Shown here piece after piece: positions 7,901-17,378 of a DNA stretch of 64,000 nucleotides. Below the pieces are notes generated by a model. The model was not told the origin of the DNA. It did not search any database and saw nothing but the letters and a program-made list of their open reading frames with translations. The stretch's first letter is position 1, and each line of letters starts with the position of its first letter. Location of the stretch: NCBI RefSeq assembly GCF_013166575.1, contig NZ_JABKKE010000002.1, positions 62,001 through 126,000 of the forward strand, written 5' to 3'. The position numbers and the translations under genes are program-made. Source of the DNA: Xylanibacter rodentium (GTDB taxonomy: Bacteria > Bacteroidota > Bacteroidia > Bacteroidales > Bacteroidaceae).

Positions 7901-9292
7901 TTACTTATTCTCAAATTCCTTCTCAATGTCTTCAAGGCTCTTGCCTTTGGTCTCGGGCAGGCGCCGCAAGAAATAAGCAAGCCCTGAAAGGCATATCACG
8001 GCGTAGAGCCAGAACGTTCCGCTGCTGCCGAGCGAGGCATTGAGAGACGGGAAAGAGAACGTGAGTGTGGTGCAGCCCGTCCACAGTGCAAACGTACATG
8101 TGGCCATGGCTACGCCGCGCACACGTGTGGGGAATATCTCGGCGAGCAGAACCCATGTCACCGGACCGAGCGACATGGCGTAGCAGGCTATGGCTGACAC
8201 CACAAGCATCACCATAAAGAAGCCCGTGACGTTCATGTAGTAGCACGTGCCGAGAATGAGATACACCACGCCGAGCCCTCCTGCACCGAGGAGCATGAGC
8301 GAGCGGCGGCCCCAACGGTCGACAGTGTAGAAGGCAACCACGGTAAACACCACGTTGGCAATGCCCGTTATGACGATGTTGAACAGCACATCGCCCACGC
8401 TGTAACCTGCGGCTGAGAATATCTCCTGAGCATAGTTGAAAATGACGTTGGTACCGCACCACTGCTGGAAAACAGCCACTATCACGCCAAGCATAAGCAC
8501 CGAGGCATAGCGGTGCGAGAAAAGTGTGCGCAACGAACCGCCCGAGGCGTCACTCCGGCCGGCATTTTCACGCATGGCATCAGCCTCGCGGCGGGCATAC
8601 TGCTCACCGCCAATGCGTGTCATAGTGGCCAGGGCCGACAGCTCCCGACCGTTCTGCATCTGCCAGCGCGGACTCTCGGGAATGATGAAAGACAGCACCA
8701 GAAAGACTGTGGCGGGTATGGCTTCGGCCCAAAACATCCAGCGCCAGCCGGTCTGTCCGTTCCACGAAGCCAGGATTTCGGTCACGCCGAATCCCTCGGG
8801 CACCGGCTCGGCCAGCTGCCAGTTGACTATCTGTGCACCGAGAATGCCGAGCACGATGGTCATCTGGTTGAGTGACACAAGACGACCGCGCACCTCCGAC
8901 GGCGAAATCTCTGCGATGTACATAGGCGACAGTGCCGACGCCACACCGATGCCAACGCCTCCCACGAAGCGCGCTATATTAAATAAGGTGAAGTCGCTCA
9001 CGGCTCCAGTGCCTACGGCCGACAGCGTGAAGAGCACGGCAGAGATGACAAGCAACGGACGACGGCCGTAACGGTCGGCCATGGCGCCGGCCACCATCGC
9101 TCCCACAAGGCATCCCACAAGGGCCGTAGACATGGCCACGCCCTGCATCAGCGGACTGTCGGAAATGCCGAAAAATACTTCGTAGAACGGTTTCGCTCCA
9201 CCGATAACCACCCAGTCGTAACCAAAGAGCAAACCGCCCATGGCCGATACGAGGCAGATAAACCCGATAAATGTTTTGTTGTAATTATCCAT
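7901..9292 (-). CDS. MFS sugar porter family transporter
   Basis: The protein is 463 residues from the ATG at 9292 (MDNYNKTFIGFICLVSA). A longer frame to 9433 exists, but its first 47 residues overlap the promoter and are unlike the family. It shows the sugar-porter signatures: DRYGRRPLL after TM2, PESPRW at the end of the first half, a second RWGRRSLMLLG, and PETKGKSLEDIE at the C-terminus. Twelve transmembrane helices are expected. It should catalyse proton-coupled import of a monosaccharide; the sugar cannot be read from sequence (xylose-, arabinose- and galactose-type porters all look like this). It is the first gene of the operon with the DUF5107 protein, and it is divergent from the AraC regulator. 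Confidence 0.88.
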   Translation of the reverse strand: MDNYNKTFIGFICLVSAMGGLLFGYDWVVIGGAKPFYEVFFGISDSPLMQGVAMSTALVGCLVGAMVAGAMADRYGRRPLLVISAVLFTLSAVGTGAVSDFTLFNIARFVGGVGIGVASALSPMYIAEISPSEVRGRLVSLNQMTIVLGILGAQIVNWQLAEPVPEGFGVTEILASWNGQTGWRWMFWAEAIPATVFLVLSFIIPESPRWQMQNGRELSALATMTRIGGEQYARREADAMRENAGRSDASGGSLRTLFSHRYASVLMLGVIVAVFQQWCGTNVIFNYAQEIFSAAGYSVGDVLFNIVITGIANVVFTVVAFYTVDRWGRRSLMLLGAGGLGVVYLILGTCYYMNVTGFFMVMLVVSAIACYAMSLGPVTWVLLAEIFPTRVRGVAMATCTFALWTGCTTLTFSFPSLNASLGSSGTFWLYAVICLSGLAYFLRRLPETKGKSLEDIEKEFENK

Positions 9293-9388
9293 AACAGTTG
9301 CGGTTAGCAATACATCACAGTTCCACACGTGCACGCCGCCTTGCCGAAGCAGACGCAAGTGTCTTACACGGAGTTTGTTTGTAGAGTG

Positions 9389-9396
9389 CAAATATA
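9389..9396 (-). promoter_or_regulatory. -7 box of the sugar porter/DUF5107 operon
   Basis: The minus strand reads TATATTTG, matching TAnnTTTG, about 97 bases upstream of ATG 9292. The 260-bp divergent spacer to the AraC gene (9293-9552) is the expected site for regulator binding. No clear direct repeat was identified by eye. Confidence 0.5.
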
Positions 9397-9539
9397 CGAA
9401 GATATTGTCGGATATAAAATAGATAAAGAGCACGAAAAAGATGGACTTTTTTACAATTGCACCGGTGTTTTATGCATATCTTTCCTATAAAGAAAAAGAT
9501 TCTTTATGATATCGGTGTGAGAATCTCGTGAATTATATG

Positions 9540-9547
9540 TACATTTG
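9540..9547 (+). promoter_or_regulatory. -7 box directly in front of the AraC-type gene
   Basis: TACATTTG matches TAnnTTTG and ends 5 bases before the ATG at 9553. A start site about 7 bases past the box would coincide with the start codon and give a leaderless mRNA. Confidence 0.5.
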
Positions 9548-9552
9548 CACAT

Positions 9553-10467
9553 ATGAAACAGAAAGACGGATTCATCGGCGAACGTTCGATTGTACTGCCA
9601 CAGATGATCATAGACATGGAAAAGGCCGACCCGCTTGTGTCGAGCCTGTACATCACCGACATCGGATACTATCCGCATGCCCGTGGCCACTATCGCGAAC
9701 GCAAAGTTCCAATAGCCCAACACGTACTTATATATTGTGTGGATGGTGCGGGATGGTATAGCATGGGCAACAGCCAATTGCAGCGCATCGGTGCCAATCA
9801 GTTTGTTATCCTGCCGGCCGGCAAACCACACGCCTACCACTCCGATACCGACAATCCCTGGACAATATACTGGGTACACTTCACTGGCACGCAGTCAGAC
9901 CTATACGCCCGCGGAGCCATGCAGCCGCAAGATGTAAAGCCGGGCATATACTCGCGGATAAACCACCGCAACGACATTTTCGAGGAGATATACAACACGC
10001 TGTCCGAGACATTCTCACGCGACAGTCTGCGCTACGTATCATCGATGCTGCACTACTATCTGGCATCCATGCGCTACCTGAACACCTACCGTATGGCAGG
10101 AAACAGAATCGACGACGGAGACGTGGTGGCGGCGGCCGTGCACTATATGAACGAGAACATGGAGCGCAGACTCACACTCAAAGAAATTGCCAAATACACA
10201 GGCTATTCATCAGGACACTTCTCTGCAATGTTCAAACACAAGACCGGCAACAGTCCGCTCGCCTATTACAACAGGCTGAAGATTGAACAGGCCTGCCGAA
10301 TGCTTGTCAACACAAAGATGCGCATCAACCAGATATGCCACAAAGTCGGCTTTGACGACAACTACTACTTCTCGCGAATGTTCACCCGCATCGTCGGCAT
10401 ATCGCCACGCCGTTACCGCGAGGAACACAGCATAAAAAATGAAGAACACGGCATAATGGACGTATAA
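9553..10467 (+). CDS. AraC-family transcriptional regulator
   Basis: The 304-residue protein has an N-terminal AraC cupin sensor domain (about 15-160, with IYCVDGAGWYSM and QFVILPAGKPHAYHS) and a C-terminal AraC/XylS double helix-turn-helix (about 200-293, with LTLKEIAKYTGYSSGHFSAM and the PLAYYNRLKIEQACRML helix). It probably binds a sugar and activates the divergent porter/DUF5107 operon 260 bp away. The conserved start (DGFIGERSIVLP) supports the ATG at 9553 even though the -7 box sits right before it. The last ten residues come from an AT-rich repeat-like tail and look non-essential. Confidence 0.88.
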   Translation: MKQKDGFIGERSIVLPQMIIDMEKADPLVSSLYITDIGYYPHARGHYRERKVPIAQHVLIYCVDGAGWYSMGNSQLQRIGANQFVILPAGKPHAYHSDTDNPWTIYWVHFTGTQSDLYARGAMQPQDVKPGIYSRINHRNDIFEEIYNTLSETFSRDSLRYVSSMLHYYLASMRYLNTYRMAGNRIDDGDVVAAAVHYMNENMERRLTLKEIAKYTGYSSGHFSAMFKHKTGNSPLAYYNRLKIEQACRMLVNTKMRINQICHKVGFDDNYYFSRMFTRIVGISPRRYREEHSIKNEEHGIMDV

Positions 10468-10609
10468 GATTTCATTTTTATATTTCCATTTCGTCGATTT
10501 CCACATACAGAAATACCGGCATGTTTTATTTACATCTACGGAAAAAAGACCAAGCAATATACATAGAACAGGAAAAACGCAGGATGGTAAAGAAAACTTA
10601 ATATTTGTT

Positions 10610-10639
10610 TTGTTGTCTGAAATATTTAGCGTACCTTTG
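10610..10639 (+). promoter_or_regulatory. Promoter of the SulP transporter gene
   Basis: TTTG at 10610-10613, an 18-base spacer and TACCTTTG at 10632-10639 fit the Bacteroidetes consensus. The ATG is 38 bases downstream. Confidence 0.6.
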
Positions 10640-10677
10640 CGGCTCATTTTTCAGAATAACAAAGAATAAACAGACAA

Positions 10678-12366
10678 ATGAAAGCATTTGCATTCAAACC
10701 GAAGTTGGTCTCAACTTTGAAAAATTACAATCGTAAAACTTTCATGGCCGACCTCATGGCCGGCATAATCGTGGGCATAGTAGCTCTACCGCTTGCCATA
10801 GCTTTCGGTATCGCCTCGGGCGTGACACCGGAGAAAGGCATCATCACAGCCATCGTTGCCGGCCTTATCATCTCCGTCTTCGGAGGCAGCCGCGTGCAGA
10901 TAGGAGGCCCCACAGGAGCGTTCATCATCATCATCTACGGCATCATCCAGCAATACGGCTTCGAGGGGCTGACCATAGCAACACTCATGGCCGGTGCTTT
11001 CCTTGTGATGTTCGGACTGCTACGCCTGGGCACCATAATCAAGTACATTCCATACCCCATAGTTGTGGGCTTCACCAGCGGTATCGCCGTGACCATATTT
11101 ACAACGCAGATAAAAGATCTATTCGGACTGACGATGACCGAAGTGCCGTCAGACTTCATCGAAAAATGGATTGCCTACGCCCACTGTTTCGGCAGTGTCG
11201 ACCCGTGGAGTGCCGCAGTCGGAATACTGAGCGTGGCCGTGATAGCCGTTACGCCAAAGTTCAGCAAGAAGATTCCCGGCTCGCTCATTGCCATCATCAT
11301 CATGACTGTGGCTGTGCTGCTGCTCAAACAGTTTGCCGGGGTGAGCACTGTCGAAACCATCGGCGACCGCTTCGCCATCAGCAACGAGCTGCCAGAGGCC
11401 CACATGCCGGCAATGACGTGGGAAACAGTGAAAAGCCTTGTCTCACCGGCCATAACCATTGCCATCCTCGGAGCCATAGAGTCACTGCTGTCGGCTACGG
11501 TAGCCGACGGTGTGATAGGCGACCGACACGACTCCAACACCGAGCTCGTAGCGCAGGGACTGGCCAATCTGGCGTCACCGCTGTTCGGCGGTATCCCTGC
11601 CACAGGAGCCATTGCCCGCACCATGACCAACATCAACAACGGCGGACGCACCCCCGTGGCCGGCATAATCCATGCTGTGGTGCTCCTGATGATCTTCCTG
11701 TTTCTCATGCCGCTGGCACAGTATATCCCGATGGCATGTCTGGCCGGTGTACTCGTAGTGGTGTCATACGGCATGTGCGGATGGCGCTCGTTCGCCGCTC
11801 TGATGAAGAATCCAAAGAGCGATGTGTCGGTGCTGCTCATAACATTCTTCCTTACCATCATCTTCGACCTGACCATCGCCATCGAGGTGGGCCTCATAAT
11901 CGCCTGTCTGCTCTTCATGAAACGAATGTCGGAGACGACAGACGTCAAGGTGATATCCGACGAAATAGATCCCAACGATGAGGCTGACATCGAGACGGGC
12001 AATCTGGAACACCTCGTCATACCGCAAGGTGTGGAGGTATACGAGATAAACGGTCCGTACTTCTTCGGTGCGGGCAACCGTTTCGAAGAAATTATGGCGG
12101 CGTTCGGCGACCGCCCCAAAGTGCGCATCATACGTATGCGTAAGGTTCCGTTTGTCGACTCCACCGGCATCCATAACTTGCAAAACCTCTGCACAATGAG
12201 CCGCAACGAAGGCATACAGATAGTGCTGTCGGGAGTAAATCCGAAAGTGGAAGCTGTGCTCAAACGATCGGGATTCAACGAGACAATAGGTAACGAAAAC
12301 ATATGCAACCACATCGACCTTGCCCTGGAAAGAGCACGGAAGATTGTAGATAAATTCTCTGATTGA
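10678..12366 (+). CDS. SulP/SLC26-family anion transporter with STAS domain
   Basis: The 562-residue inner-membrane protein has the SulP membrane core from about 20 to 420 (FMADLMAGIIVGIVALPLAI, GPTGAFIIIIYG, TGAIARTMTNINNGGRTPVAG). A cytoplasmic STAS domain follows from about 455 to 555 (MRKVPFVDSTGIHNLQNL). SulP proteins move sulfate, bicarbonate, dicarboxylates or other anions; the substrate is not readable here. The gene has its own promoter and stands alone. Its stop codon lies at the edge of a long inverted-repeat element that probably terminates transcription. Confidence 0.9.
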   Translation: MKAFAFKPKLVSTLKNYNRKTFMADLMAGIIVGIVALPLAIAFGIASGVTPEKGIITAIVAGLIISVFGGSRVQIGGPTGAFIIIIYGIIQQYGFEGLTIATLMAGAFLVMFGLLRLGTIIKYIPYPIVVGFTSGIAVTIFTTQIKDLFGLTMTEVPSDFIEKWIAYAHCFGSVDPWSAAVGILSVAVIAVTPKFSKKIPGSLIAIIIMTVAVLLLKQFAGVSTVETIGDRFAISNELPEAHMPAMTWETVKSLVSPAITIAILGAIESLLSATVADGVIGDRHDSNTELVAQGLANLASPLFGGIPATGAIARTMTNINNGGRTPVAGIIHAVVLLMIFLFLMPLAQYIPMACLAGVLVVVSYGMCGWRSFAALMKNPKSDVSVLLITFFLTIIFDLTIAIEVGLIIACLLFMKRMSETTDVKVISDEIDPNDEADIETGNLEHLVIPQGVEVYEINGPYFFGAGNRFEEIMAAFGDRPKVRIIRMRKVPFVDSTGIHNLQNLCTMSRNEGIQIVLSGVNPKVEAVLKRSGFNETIGNENICNHIDLALERARKIVDKFSD

Positions 12367-12375
12367 GAATTTATC

Positions 12376-12570
12376 TAATTGAGAATTGAAAAATTTATCT
12401 AATTGAGAATTGAAAATGGAAAATTGATAATTATGATATGCTTTATTAAAAGAGATGTGATGTTCTTTTTTGCTGCAAAAGCTGAGAACAACAGGAATTC
12501 CTGGGGCATATCATAATTATCAATTTTCCATTTTCAATTCTCAGTTAGAGAAGTTTTCAATTCTCAATTA
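12376..12570. repeat. 195-bp nested inverted repeat between two convergent genes
   Basis: The inner arms (12401-12441 and 12506-12546) match over 41 bp with one mismatch and would form a long AT-rich hairpin around a 64-base loop. A 17-bp outer pair (12376-12392 and 12554-12570) matches perfectly. The GAGAATTGAAAATGGAAAATT motif type is common between genes in Bacteroidales. The right edge supplies the last codons and the stop of the MmcQ-like gene, and the left edge abuts the sulP stop. It is likely a MITE-like element now serving as a bidirectional terminator. Confidence 0.7.
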
Positions 12571-12920
12571 GAACCGGCATACTCTTCACGCATCTTCTTT
12601 GTGAACTTCTTCACCACCTCATCCAAGGAATGGTCTATGAGACTGCACAACAACTCGTCCGGAACATCAGAACCGAACCATATCTGATTCCAGTATTTCT
12701 TGTTGAAATGAAAGGCCGGCTCCACAGCCGAATATTTCTCACGTAACTCCAGGGCATAAACGGCATCGCATTTCAATATTATCATATCGGGATTGTCAAG
12801 CGACAACACAGCGAACATCTTACCCATAACCTTGAACACAAGCGTAACGTCGTCAAACGGGAAGCACTCCTCACAGCCTTTTTTGGCAATGCAATACTCT
12901 CTGGCCTTCTCTATATCCAT
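12564..12920 (-). CDS. MmcQ/YjbR family protein
   Basis: The protein is 118 residues from ATG 12920 (MDIEKAREYCIAKKG), the start that matches the usual family N-terminus; an ATG five codons upstream is less likely. Features are the early ECFPFDDVTLVFKVMGKMFA block and the KYWNQIWF region typical of the CyaY-like MmcQ/YjbR fold. The family is often called DNA-binding, but its molecular role is not well established. It is cytoplasmic and single-gene. The stop codon lies inside the neighbouring inverted-repeat element. Confidence 0.8.
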   Translation of the reverse strand: MDIEKAREYCIAKKGCEECFPFDDVTLVFKVMGKMFAVLSLDNPDMIILKCDAVYALELREKYSAVEPAFHFNKKYWNQIWFGSDVPDELLCSLIDHSLDEVVKKFTKKMREEYAGSN

Positions 12921-13114
12921 AATACTATAAAACAACAGTCCTTTCCCTATAAAACGAAATAGCGGTTGCTATATTGTCTCCATATGAAGAGATTTCGGTA
13001 AAAAACAATCTGCACGGCTGGCAATCGGATACATGCTTAGTGAAATATTCTTATATGCAACAATGATTAAATGTATTTCACAATAATAACATAAGTATAA
13101 AAGCACATTCTTTG

Positions 13115-13122
13115 TAACTTTG
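13115..13122 (+). promoter_or_regulatory. -7 box of the DUF4112 gene
   Basis: TAACTTTG matches TAnnTTTG, 60 bases before the ATG. The -33 element is not clear. Confidence 0.45.
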
Positions 13123-13181
13123 CATGACTGTAGGCACAATATCAAAGCTATTGGAAGAAACAAGAAAAGGGGGAAACATAT

Positions 13182-13640
13182 ATGAGAAACAGAGAAGAAC
13201 TGAAAAGGCATCCGATGTTCGTCACACTCGAACGGATTGCACTATACATGGACAAATATTATATAGACGGTGTGATAGGACTGCTGCCGGCTGTGGGTGA
13301 CGTGTTCTCGGCATTGTGCACAGTGCCGTTCGTGTATTTTACGCTGGTAGTGGCACGTTCGGTACCACTTACCTTGGCCGTAATCAACAACACACTGCGT
13401 GACATTCTTGTAGGTATGATACCGTTCTTTGTGGGCGACGTGCTCGACTTTTTCTACAGGTCTAACTCGCGCAACCTGCGTATGATTATCGGATTTGTAA
13501 ACGGCGAGCAACGCATCGTAAGGGATGTCAACCGAAAGGCGTGGCAGTCTGTGGCGGTGATGATTATTCTCATTGCACTCATCGTACTTATGATAGTGCT
13601 GCTCATGAAGCTGGGAACATGGGTGGTTTCGTTGTTCTAA
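13182..13640 (+). CDS. DUF4112 membrane protein
   Basis: The 152-residue protein contains the DUF4112 core (MDKYYIDGVIGLLPAVGDVF, then DILVGMIPFFVGDVLDFFYR), which packs two to three membrane segments, plus one more C-terminal helix (SVAVMIILIALIVLMIVLLM). No function is known for the family. It is convergent with the beta-lactamase gene and overlaps its stop by four bases. Confidence 0.8.
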   Translation: MRNREELKRHPMFVTLERIALYMDKYYIDGVIGLLPAVGDVFSALCTVPFVYFTLVVARSVPLTLAVINNTLRDILVGMIPFFVGDVLDFFYRSNSRNLRMIIGFVNGEQRIVRDVNRKAWQSVAVMIILIALIVLMIVLLMKLGTWVVSLF

Positions 13641-14536
13641 CGCAGTGAAGCCATCTTGACGACATATTCATACACCACCCCGGATATATCGGCGATTATC
13701 TTTTCCGTTGACGCCATGTCGCCCGACGATTCATTTACAAATACAGCAATCGAATAATGACGGCCGTCCGGCAAAATTACGTGGCCTACATCGTTTATGC
13801 CTATGAGTTTTCCACGACTGTCGCGGTCGCCTGTACCGGTCTTGTGGGCTATCACGGCCGGAATGCCCTTAAACGGAGCGGGAAGACGACCTGTACCAGT
13901 GGCACACTGAGTCATCATCTCCCATATATAATCGAGAACACCGTGGCGACTGTCGCGCATGGCCACAAACCGCTCTACAAGTTGTGCTGCGGCAAGCGGT
14001 GTGGTATAATTGTCCATACAACGTGATACGTCAGTGTGCATATCATCTTCTGTAGCGCTTATGGAAAAGCCGTCAATACCAAGCGAACGCATATACCGGT
14101 CGGTGGCTGCCGGACCTCCGGTGCGGTCGAAAAGAACGTCGCAGGCGTTGTTGTCACTCTGCTGCAATGTATATCGCAGCAGTTCGGCAACGGTCAGGCC
14201 CACCTCACCGTCGGGATACTCGTCGCGCATAGGGCTCCATGTTCCGGGACGCATCTCTTCAAGTCCTACATGTATCATCGTATCAACGGGCAATCCTCGA
14301 CGTGACAGCCAGTCAGCCACATATAGTGACTGGTGAAATTTCATAACGCTCATCATCGGATACCTACGTTCGTTGTTCACCGTGACAATGTCACGACCGC
14401 TTATTATCACCGCTACACCGACTTCAGCGTCACGGCCGGCAATAATATTCTCTATTTGCCGTTGCAAAGATTGTGCCACGGATCCAAGAGGAATTAACAC
14501 AAGCAGTATCAAAAACGTCTTTCTCATTTTCTTCAT
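13637..14536 (-). CDS. Class A beta-lactamase homologue (subclass A2, CfxA/CepA-like)
   Basis: The 299-residue protein has a signal peptide (about 1-22) and the serine beta-lactamase motifs: S63-V-M-K66 (SxxK), S127-D-N129 (SDN), a Glu in the omega-loop region (ATEDDMHTD, E163) and K232-T-G234 (KTG). It resembles the Bacteroidetes subclass A2 enzymes, which hydrolyse cephalosporins in the periplasm. Its setting is unusual: it is the last gene of a long operon with GlmM, an MBOAT acyltransferase and DHHW proteins. Its ATG overlaps the upstream stop (ATGA), so translation is probably coupled. It may therefore act on a cell-envelope substrate rather than only on antibiotics. All active-site motifs look intact. 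Confidence 0.88.
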   Translation of the reverse strand: MKKMRKTFLILLVLIPLGSVAQSLQRQIENIIAGRDAEVGVAVIISGRDIVTVNNERRYPMMSVMKFHQSLYVADWLSRRGLPVDTMIHVGLEEMRPGTWSPMRDEYPDGEVGLTVAELLRYTLQQSDNNACDVLFDRTGGPAATDRYMRSLGIDGFSISATEDDMHTDVSRCMDNYTTPLAAAQLVERFVAMRDSRHGVLDYIWEMMTQCATGTGRLPAPFKGIPAVIAHKTGTGDRDSRGKLIGINDVGHVILPDGRHYSIAVFVNESSGDMASTEKIIADISGVVYEYVVKMASLR

Positions 14537-16089
14537 TCCTGTTCGGTTGATGATGTATTATCCGGCTGTCCCACAAAGGCACTTCCGGCAGATTCCGTCG
14601 ATGGGTCGGCCTGTTGTACCGGGGCTTCCTCAGGATGAACCGGTTTGCCCGTACCTGCATGTCCTGCTGTATCGGCACCCACTGCTTTCTGACGGTCATG
14701 AACATCTGCCGGTGCTGTAACCGATGTAGAGTCGGTCCTGTGCTTCACGATGCCTCCGGCCTGATCGAGGAAACGTATATAGGCATTGGCTATGCGTGGG
14801 GAATAGGCATTGAAGATGTTGTTGGCAAATAGAATGTCTGTTATTCTGTTGTCATGCACATATTGCACCATATTCTTTGTGAAATAGCGCGAATCCACCA
14901 CATGCACCTCTTCAAACGATCCGAACAGATAACCGGGCAAGGCATTGCCGAAACTGTCCTTAAGAATCATTACCCGCCGTCCGTTCTTGACGGATGTGCG
15001 CACTTGGGTTATCTTGGTGTCGCCACCCATGAAAGTGCAGTAAGCTCCACCGTTGCCGTCGCGATAGTGCATGAAAAACACGCCTCGCATGGGACGGCTC
15101 TCACCCGTTACATGATAGTTCTTGTCAATGGTATAAGTGATGTATGTAGTGGTGTACTCGACCCCGCGCGGCATATAATAGACAAAATCCTCGGGCGCGT
15201 TCTTGATGGAAATGTCTTTGGAATAACCATACATGCTGCCCACATAACGGTGTACCACACGCCGTTCGTAGTCTTTAAGCGGCATGAACGGCACACCGGC
15301 AACACGGGCGAACTCTTCGGCAGCATAATATGCACCGAGCGGCGCCCAATGATGGTCGGTGCGCAGATAGATGTCTTCACCGGCATGCTTGCCAAGAGTG
15401 GTATATATGTCGACAGCCTTGACTGATTCCGACAGATGTGCAAAGATGTTACGGATAGTGAGCAGCTGGCTGTTGGTGTAACGCTTCACCTTGTCGGGAC
15501 AATAGTATTCAATTGCTGTTGGAATGACCATGCAATATACATTGACCCCGTTTCCAAAACGCTCTTTATATTTGTTGGCAGCCTCAGCATACTTTACTCC
15601 GCCTTTAGGTCCCCCGCCATATGCCATCAGTGCACGGACGTTGTCGCCCGTACCCACGACGACAATGCCGGCATTTGCAATCTTTGCATTATCGTCGGCC
15701 GTGACATGATTCTCATATTCGCCTATATCACGATTCTGCCGTTCCTTTATCAGTGCCGAGTCTATTTCCTCACCGGCATCACCGTCCGGCTGCACATCCT
15801 TCGAGGCATGGAATGTCACATCGTCTTCCGATTTGGCCAGCCCCATGTAACTCTTGATGTACATGCTCAATGCCATAAGGTCGTCACGGAAAGGCTCACT
15901 GTCGCTGAACCACGATGATATTTCACGTGTGAACGAGCCGTCACAAAGTTTTTCGGAGGTATATTCAGGAAAAACAGCAAGTTCACGACGCTCCAGCTCG
16001 GACACGGTGCTTCGTGGAAAAGTGTCGAACACTACCGTAAACGCAACGAACACAATGGTCATGAGCGTGATATATATATAATGCTTCAT
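14533..16089 (-). CDS. DHHW-family protein (AlgJ/AlgX-like), copy 1
   Basis: The 518-residue protein has an N-terminal signal anchor (MKHYIYITLMTIVFVAFTVV) and the DHHW motif RTDHHWAPLGAYYAAEEFA that names the family. The fold is SGNH-like and related to AlgJ/AlgX, which move acetyl groups to polysaccharides outside the membrane. The C-terminus (last ~70 residues) is a low-complexity, Pro/Ser/Asp-rich tail absent from the second copy. It lies two genes downstream of an MBOAT protein, its usual partner. It likely transfers acyl groups delivered by the MBOAT protein onto an envelope glycan; the substrate is unknown. Confidence 0.82.
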   Translation of the reverse strand: MKHYIYITLMTIVFVAFTVVFDTFPRSTVSELERRELAVFPEYTSEKLCDGSFTREISSWFSDSEPFRDDLMALSMYIKSYMGLAKSEDDVTFHASKDVQPDGDAGEEIDSALIKERQNRDIGEYENHVTADDNAKIANAGIVVVGTGDNVRALMAYGGGPKGGVKYAEAANKYKERFGNGVNVYCMVIPTAIEYYCPDKVKRYTNSQLLTIRNIFAHLSESVKAVDIYTTLGKHAGEDIYLRTDHHWAPLGAYYAAEEFARVAGVPFMPLKDYERRVVHRYVGSMYGYSKDISIKNAPEDFVYYMPRGVEYTTTYITYTIDKNYHVTGESRPMRGVFFMHYRDGNGGAYCTFMGGDTKITQVRTSVKNGRRVMILKDSFGNALPGYLFGSFEEVHVVDSRYFTKNMVQYVHDNRITDILFANNIFNAYSPRIANAYIRFLDQAGGIVKHRTDSTSVTAPADVHDRQKAVGADTAGHAGTGKPVHPEEAPVQQADPSTESAGSAFVGQPDNTSSTEQE

Positions 16090-16154
16090 ATGTGCAAAGA
16101 TGTGATAGTCGGTATATTTATATTTGACAATGCGTATGTTGACGATGCTCCTTA

Positions 16155-17348
16155 TTACTGCACAAGATATTTTTCATAAGACTCATGTGTCTTTTCCATC
16201 GAGGCATGTATGAGATTGTTGGCAAAGAGAATGTCCGTGATGGCATTATCATCTACATATCGGATGATATTCTTGGTGAAATAGCGGCAGTCAACCACAT
16301 GAATCTCCTCAAACGAACCGAACAGATAGCCGGGCAGGGCATTGCCGTAGCTGTCTTTCAGAATCATGAGACGCCGGCCGTTACGGGTAGATGTGCGTAC
16401 GGCCACGGTCTTGGTGTCGCCACCCATGAATGTGCAATAGGCTCCGCTACTGCCGTCGCTGTAATTACGGAAAAAACTGCCCTCGCATGGTTCTGCTTCA
16501 GCAGTGACGACGGTACGTGTGCGGTCGAGCGTATAATTAATATATGTAGTAGTGTACTCGACGTCGCGCGGCACGTAATATACAAACTCTTCCGGAGCCC
16601 TCTTTACAGCTATGTCACGAGAAAAGCGGTACATTGTCCCCACATAGTCGCGCACACGGTACTCGTCATACTCTGACAACGGTTTGAACGGCACACCGGC
16701 AACACATGCAAACTGTTCGGCGGCATAATATGCTCCAAGCGGTGCCCAATGGTGATCGGTACGCGAATAGATGGGTTCGGTGGCATGATTGCCAAGAGTG
16801 GTATAGATGTCGACAGCCTTGACAGAATCCGAAAGACCGGCAAAGATGCCATTGATGGCAGCCCGCTCGTCGCCCGTCCATCCGCGGGCATTATCGGGAC
16901 AATAATACTCCACGGCATTGGGAATGGGCATGCAATAAATGTTGATGCCTCCATCAAACTGCGAACGGTATTTATTGACCGTCGCAGCATAGCCGAGTGC
17001 TTTTTCTATACTTCCACCATAAGGTTCCATCGCACGTGTATTGCTCCCCGACCCTACTATGATAATGCCCCGGCGTGCCCTTCTCGCCCGTGCATCAGCA
17101 GTGATGGTGTTGTGATATTCACCGACAATACATTGCTCCTTTACCGTGCGTCGCTCTGATTTGGCACTGCTCCCGTCGGTTGCTCCATTGCCTGATGCAA
17201 TGATTGTTCCGGCAACTGTACGGCCTGCAGCTCCTGCCGCAAAAACATTATGGCATGAACATATAAATACGGAAAAAAACATTGCAACGGCAATGCTGTT
17301 GCCGCATATCACATCGAATATCTTATCTATGGATGTTATCTTATTCAT
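16155..17348 (-). CDS. DHHW-family protein (AlgJ/AlgX-like), copy 2
   Basis: The 397-residue protein is a paralogue of its downstream neighbour. The core RTDHHWAPLGAYYAAEQFA and the segments ILKDSYGNALPGYLFGSFEE and IHVVDCRYFTKNI are shared. It has an N-terminal hydrophobic segment (about 15-38), is shorter at both ends, and lacks the disordered C-terminal tail. The pair probably arose by tandem duplication and may recognise different acceptors. It lies 30 bp downstream of the MBOAT gene in the same operon. Confidence 0.82.
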   Translation of the reverse strand: MNKITSIDKIFDVICGNSIAVAMFFSVFICSCHNVFAAGAAGRTVAGTIIASGNGATDGSSAKSERRTVKEQCIVGEYHNTITADARARRARRGIIIVGSGSNTRAMEPYGGSIEKALGYAATVNKYRSQFDGGINIYCMPIPNAVEYYCPDNARGWTGDERAAINGIFAGLSDSVKAVDIYTTLGNHATEPIYSRTDHHWAPLGAYYAAEQFACVAGVPFKPLSEYDEYRVRDYVGTMYRFSRDIAVKRAPEEFVYYVPRDVEYTTTYINYTLDRTRTVVTAEAEPCEGSFFRNYSDGSSGAYCTFMGGDTKTVAVRTSTRNGRRLMILKDSYGNALPGYLFGSFEEIHVVDCRYFTKNIIRYVDDNAITDILFANNLIHASMEKTHESYEKYLVQ

Positions 17349-17378
17349 TATTATGGCTATTATAATCTTTTATCGCTG

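Noticed and set aside
11175..12314. Long minus-strand frames opposite the SulP gene
   Set aside because: They are Met/Ser/Thr-rich antisense shadows of the transporter, which has complete family motifs.
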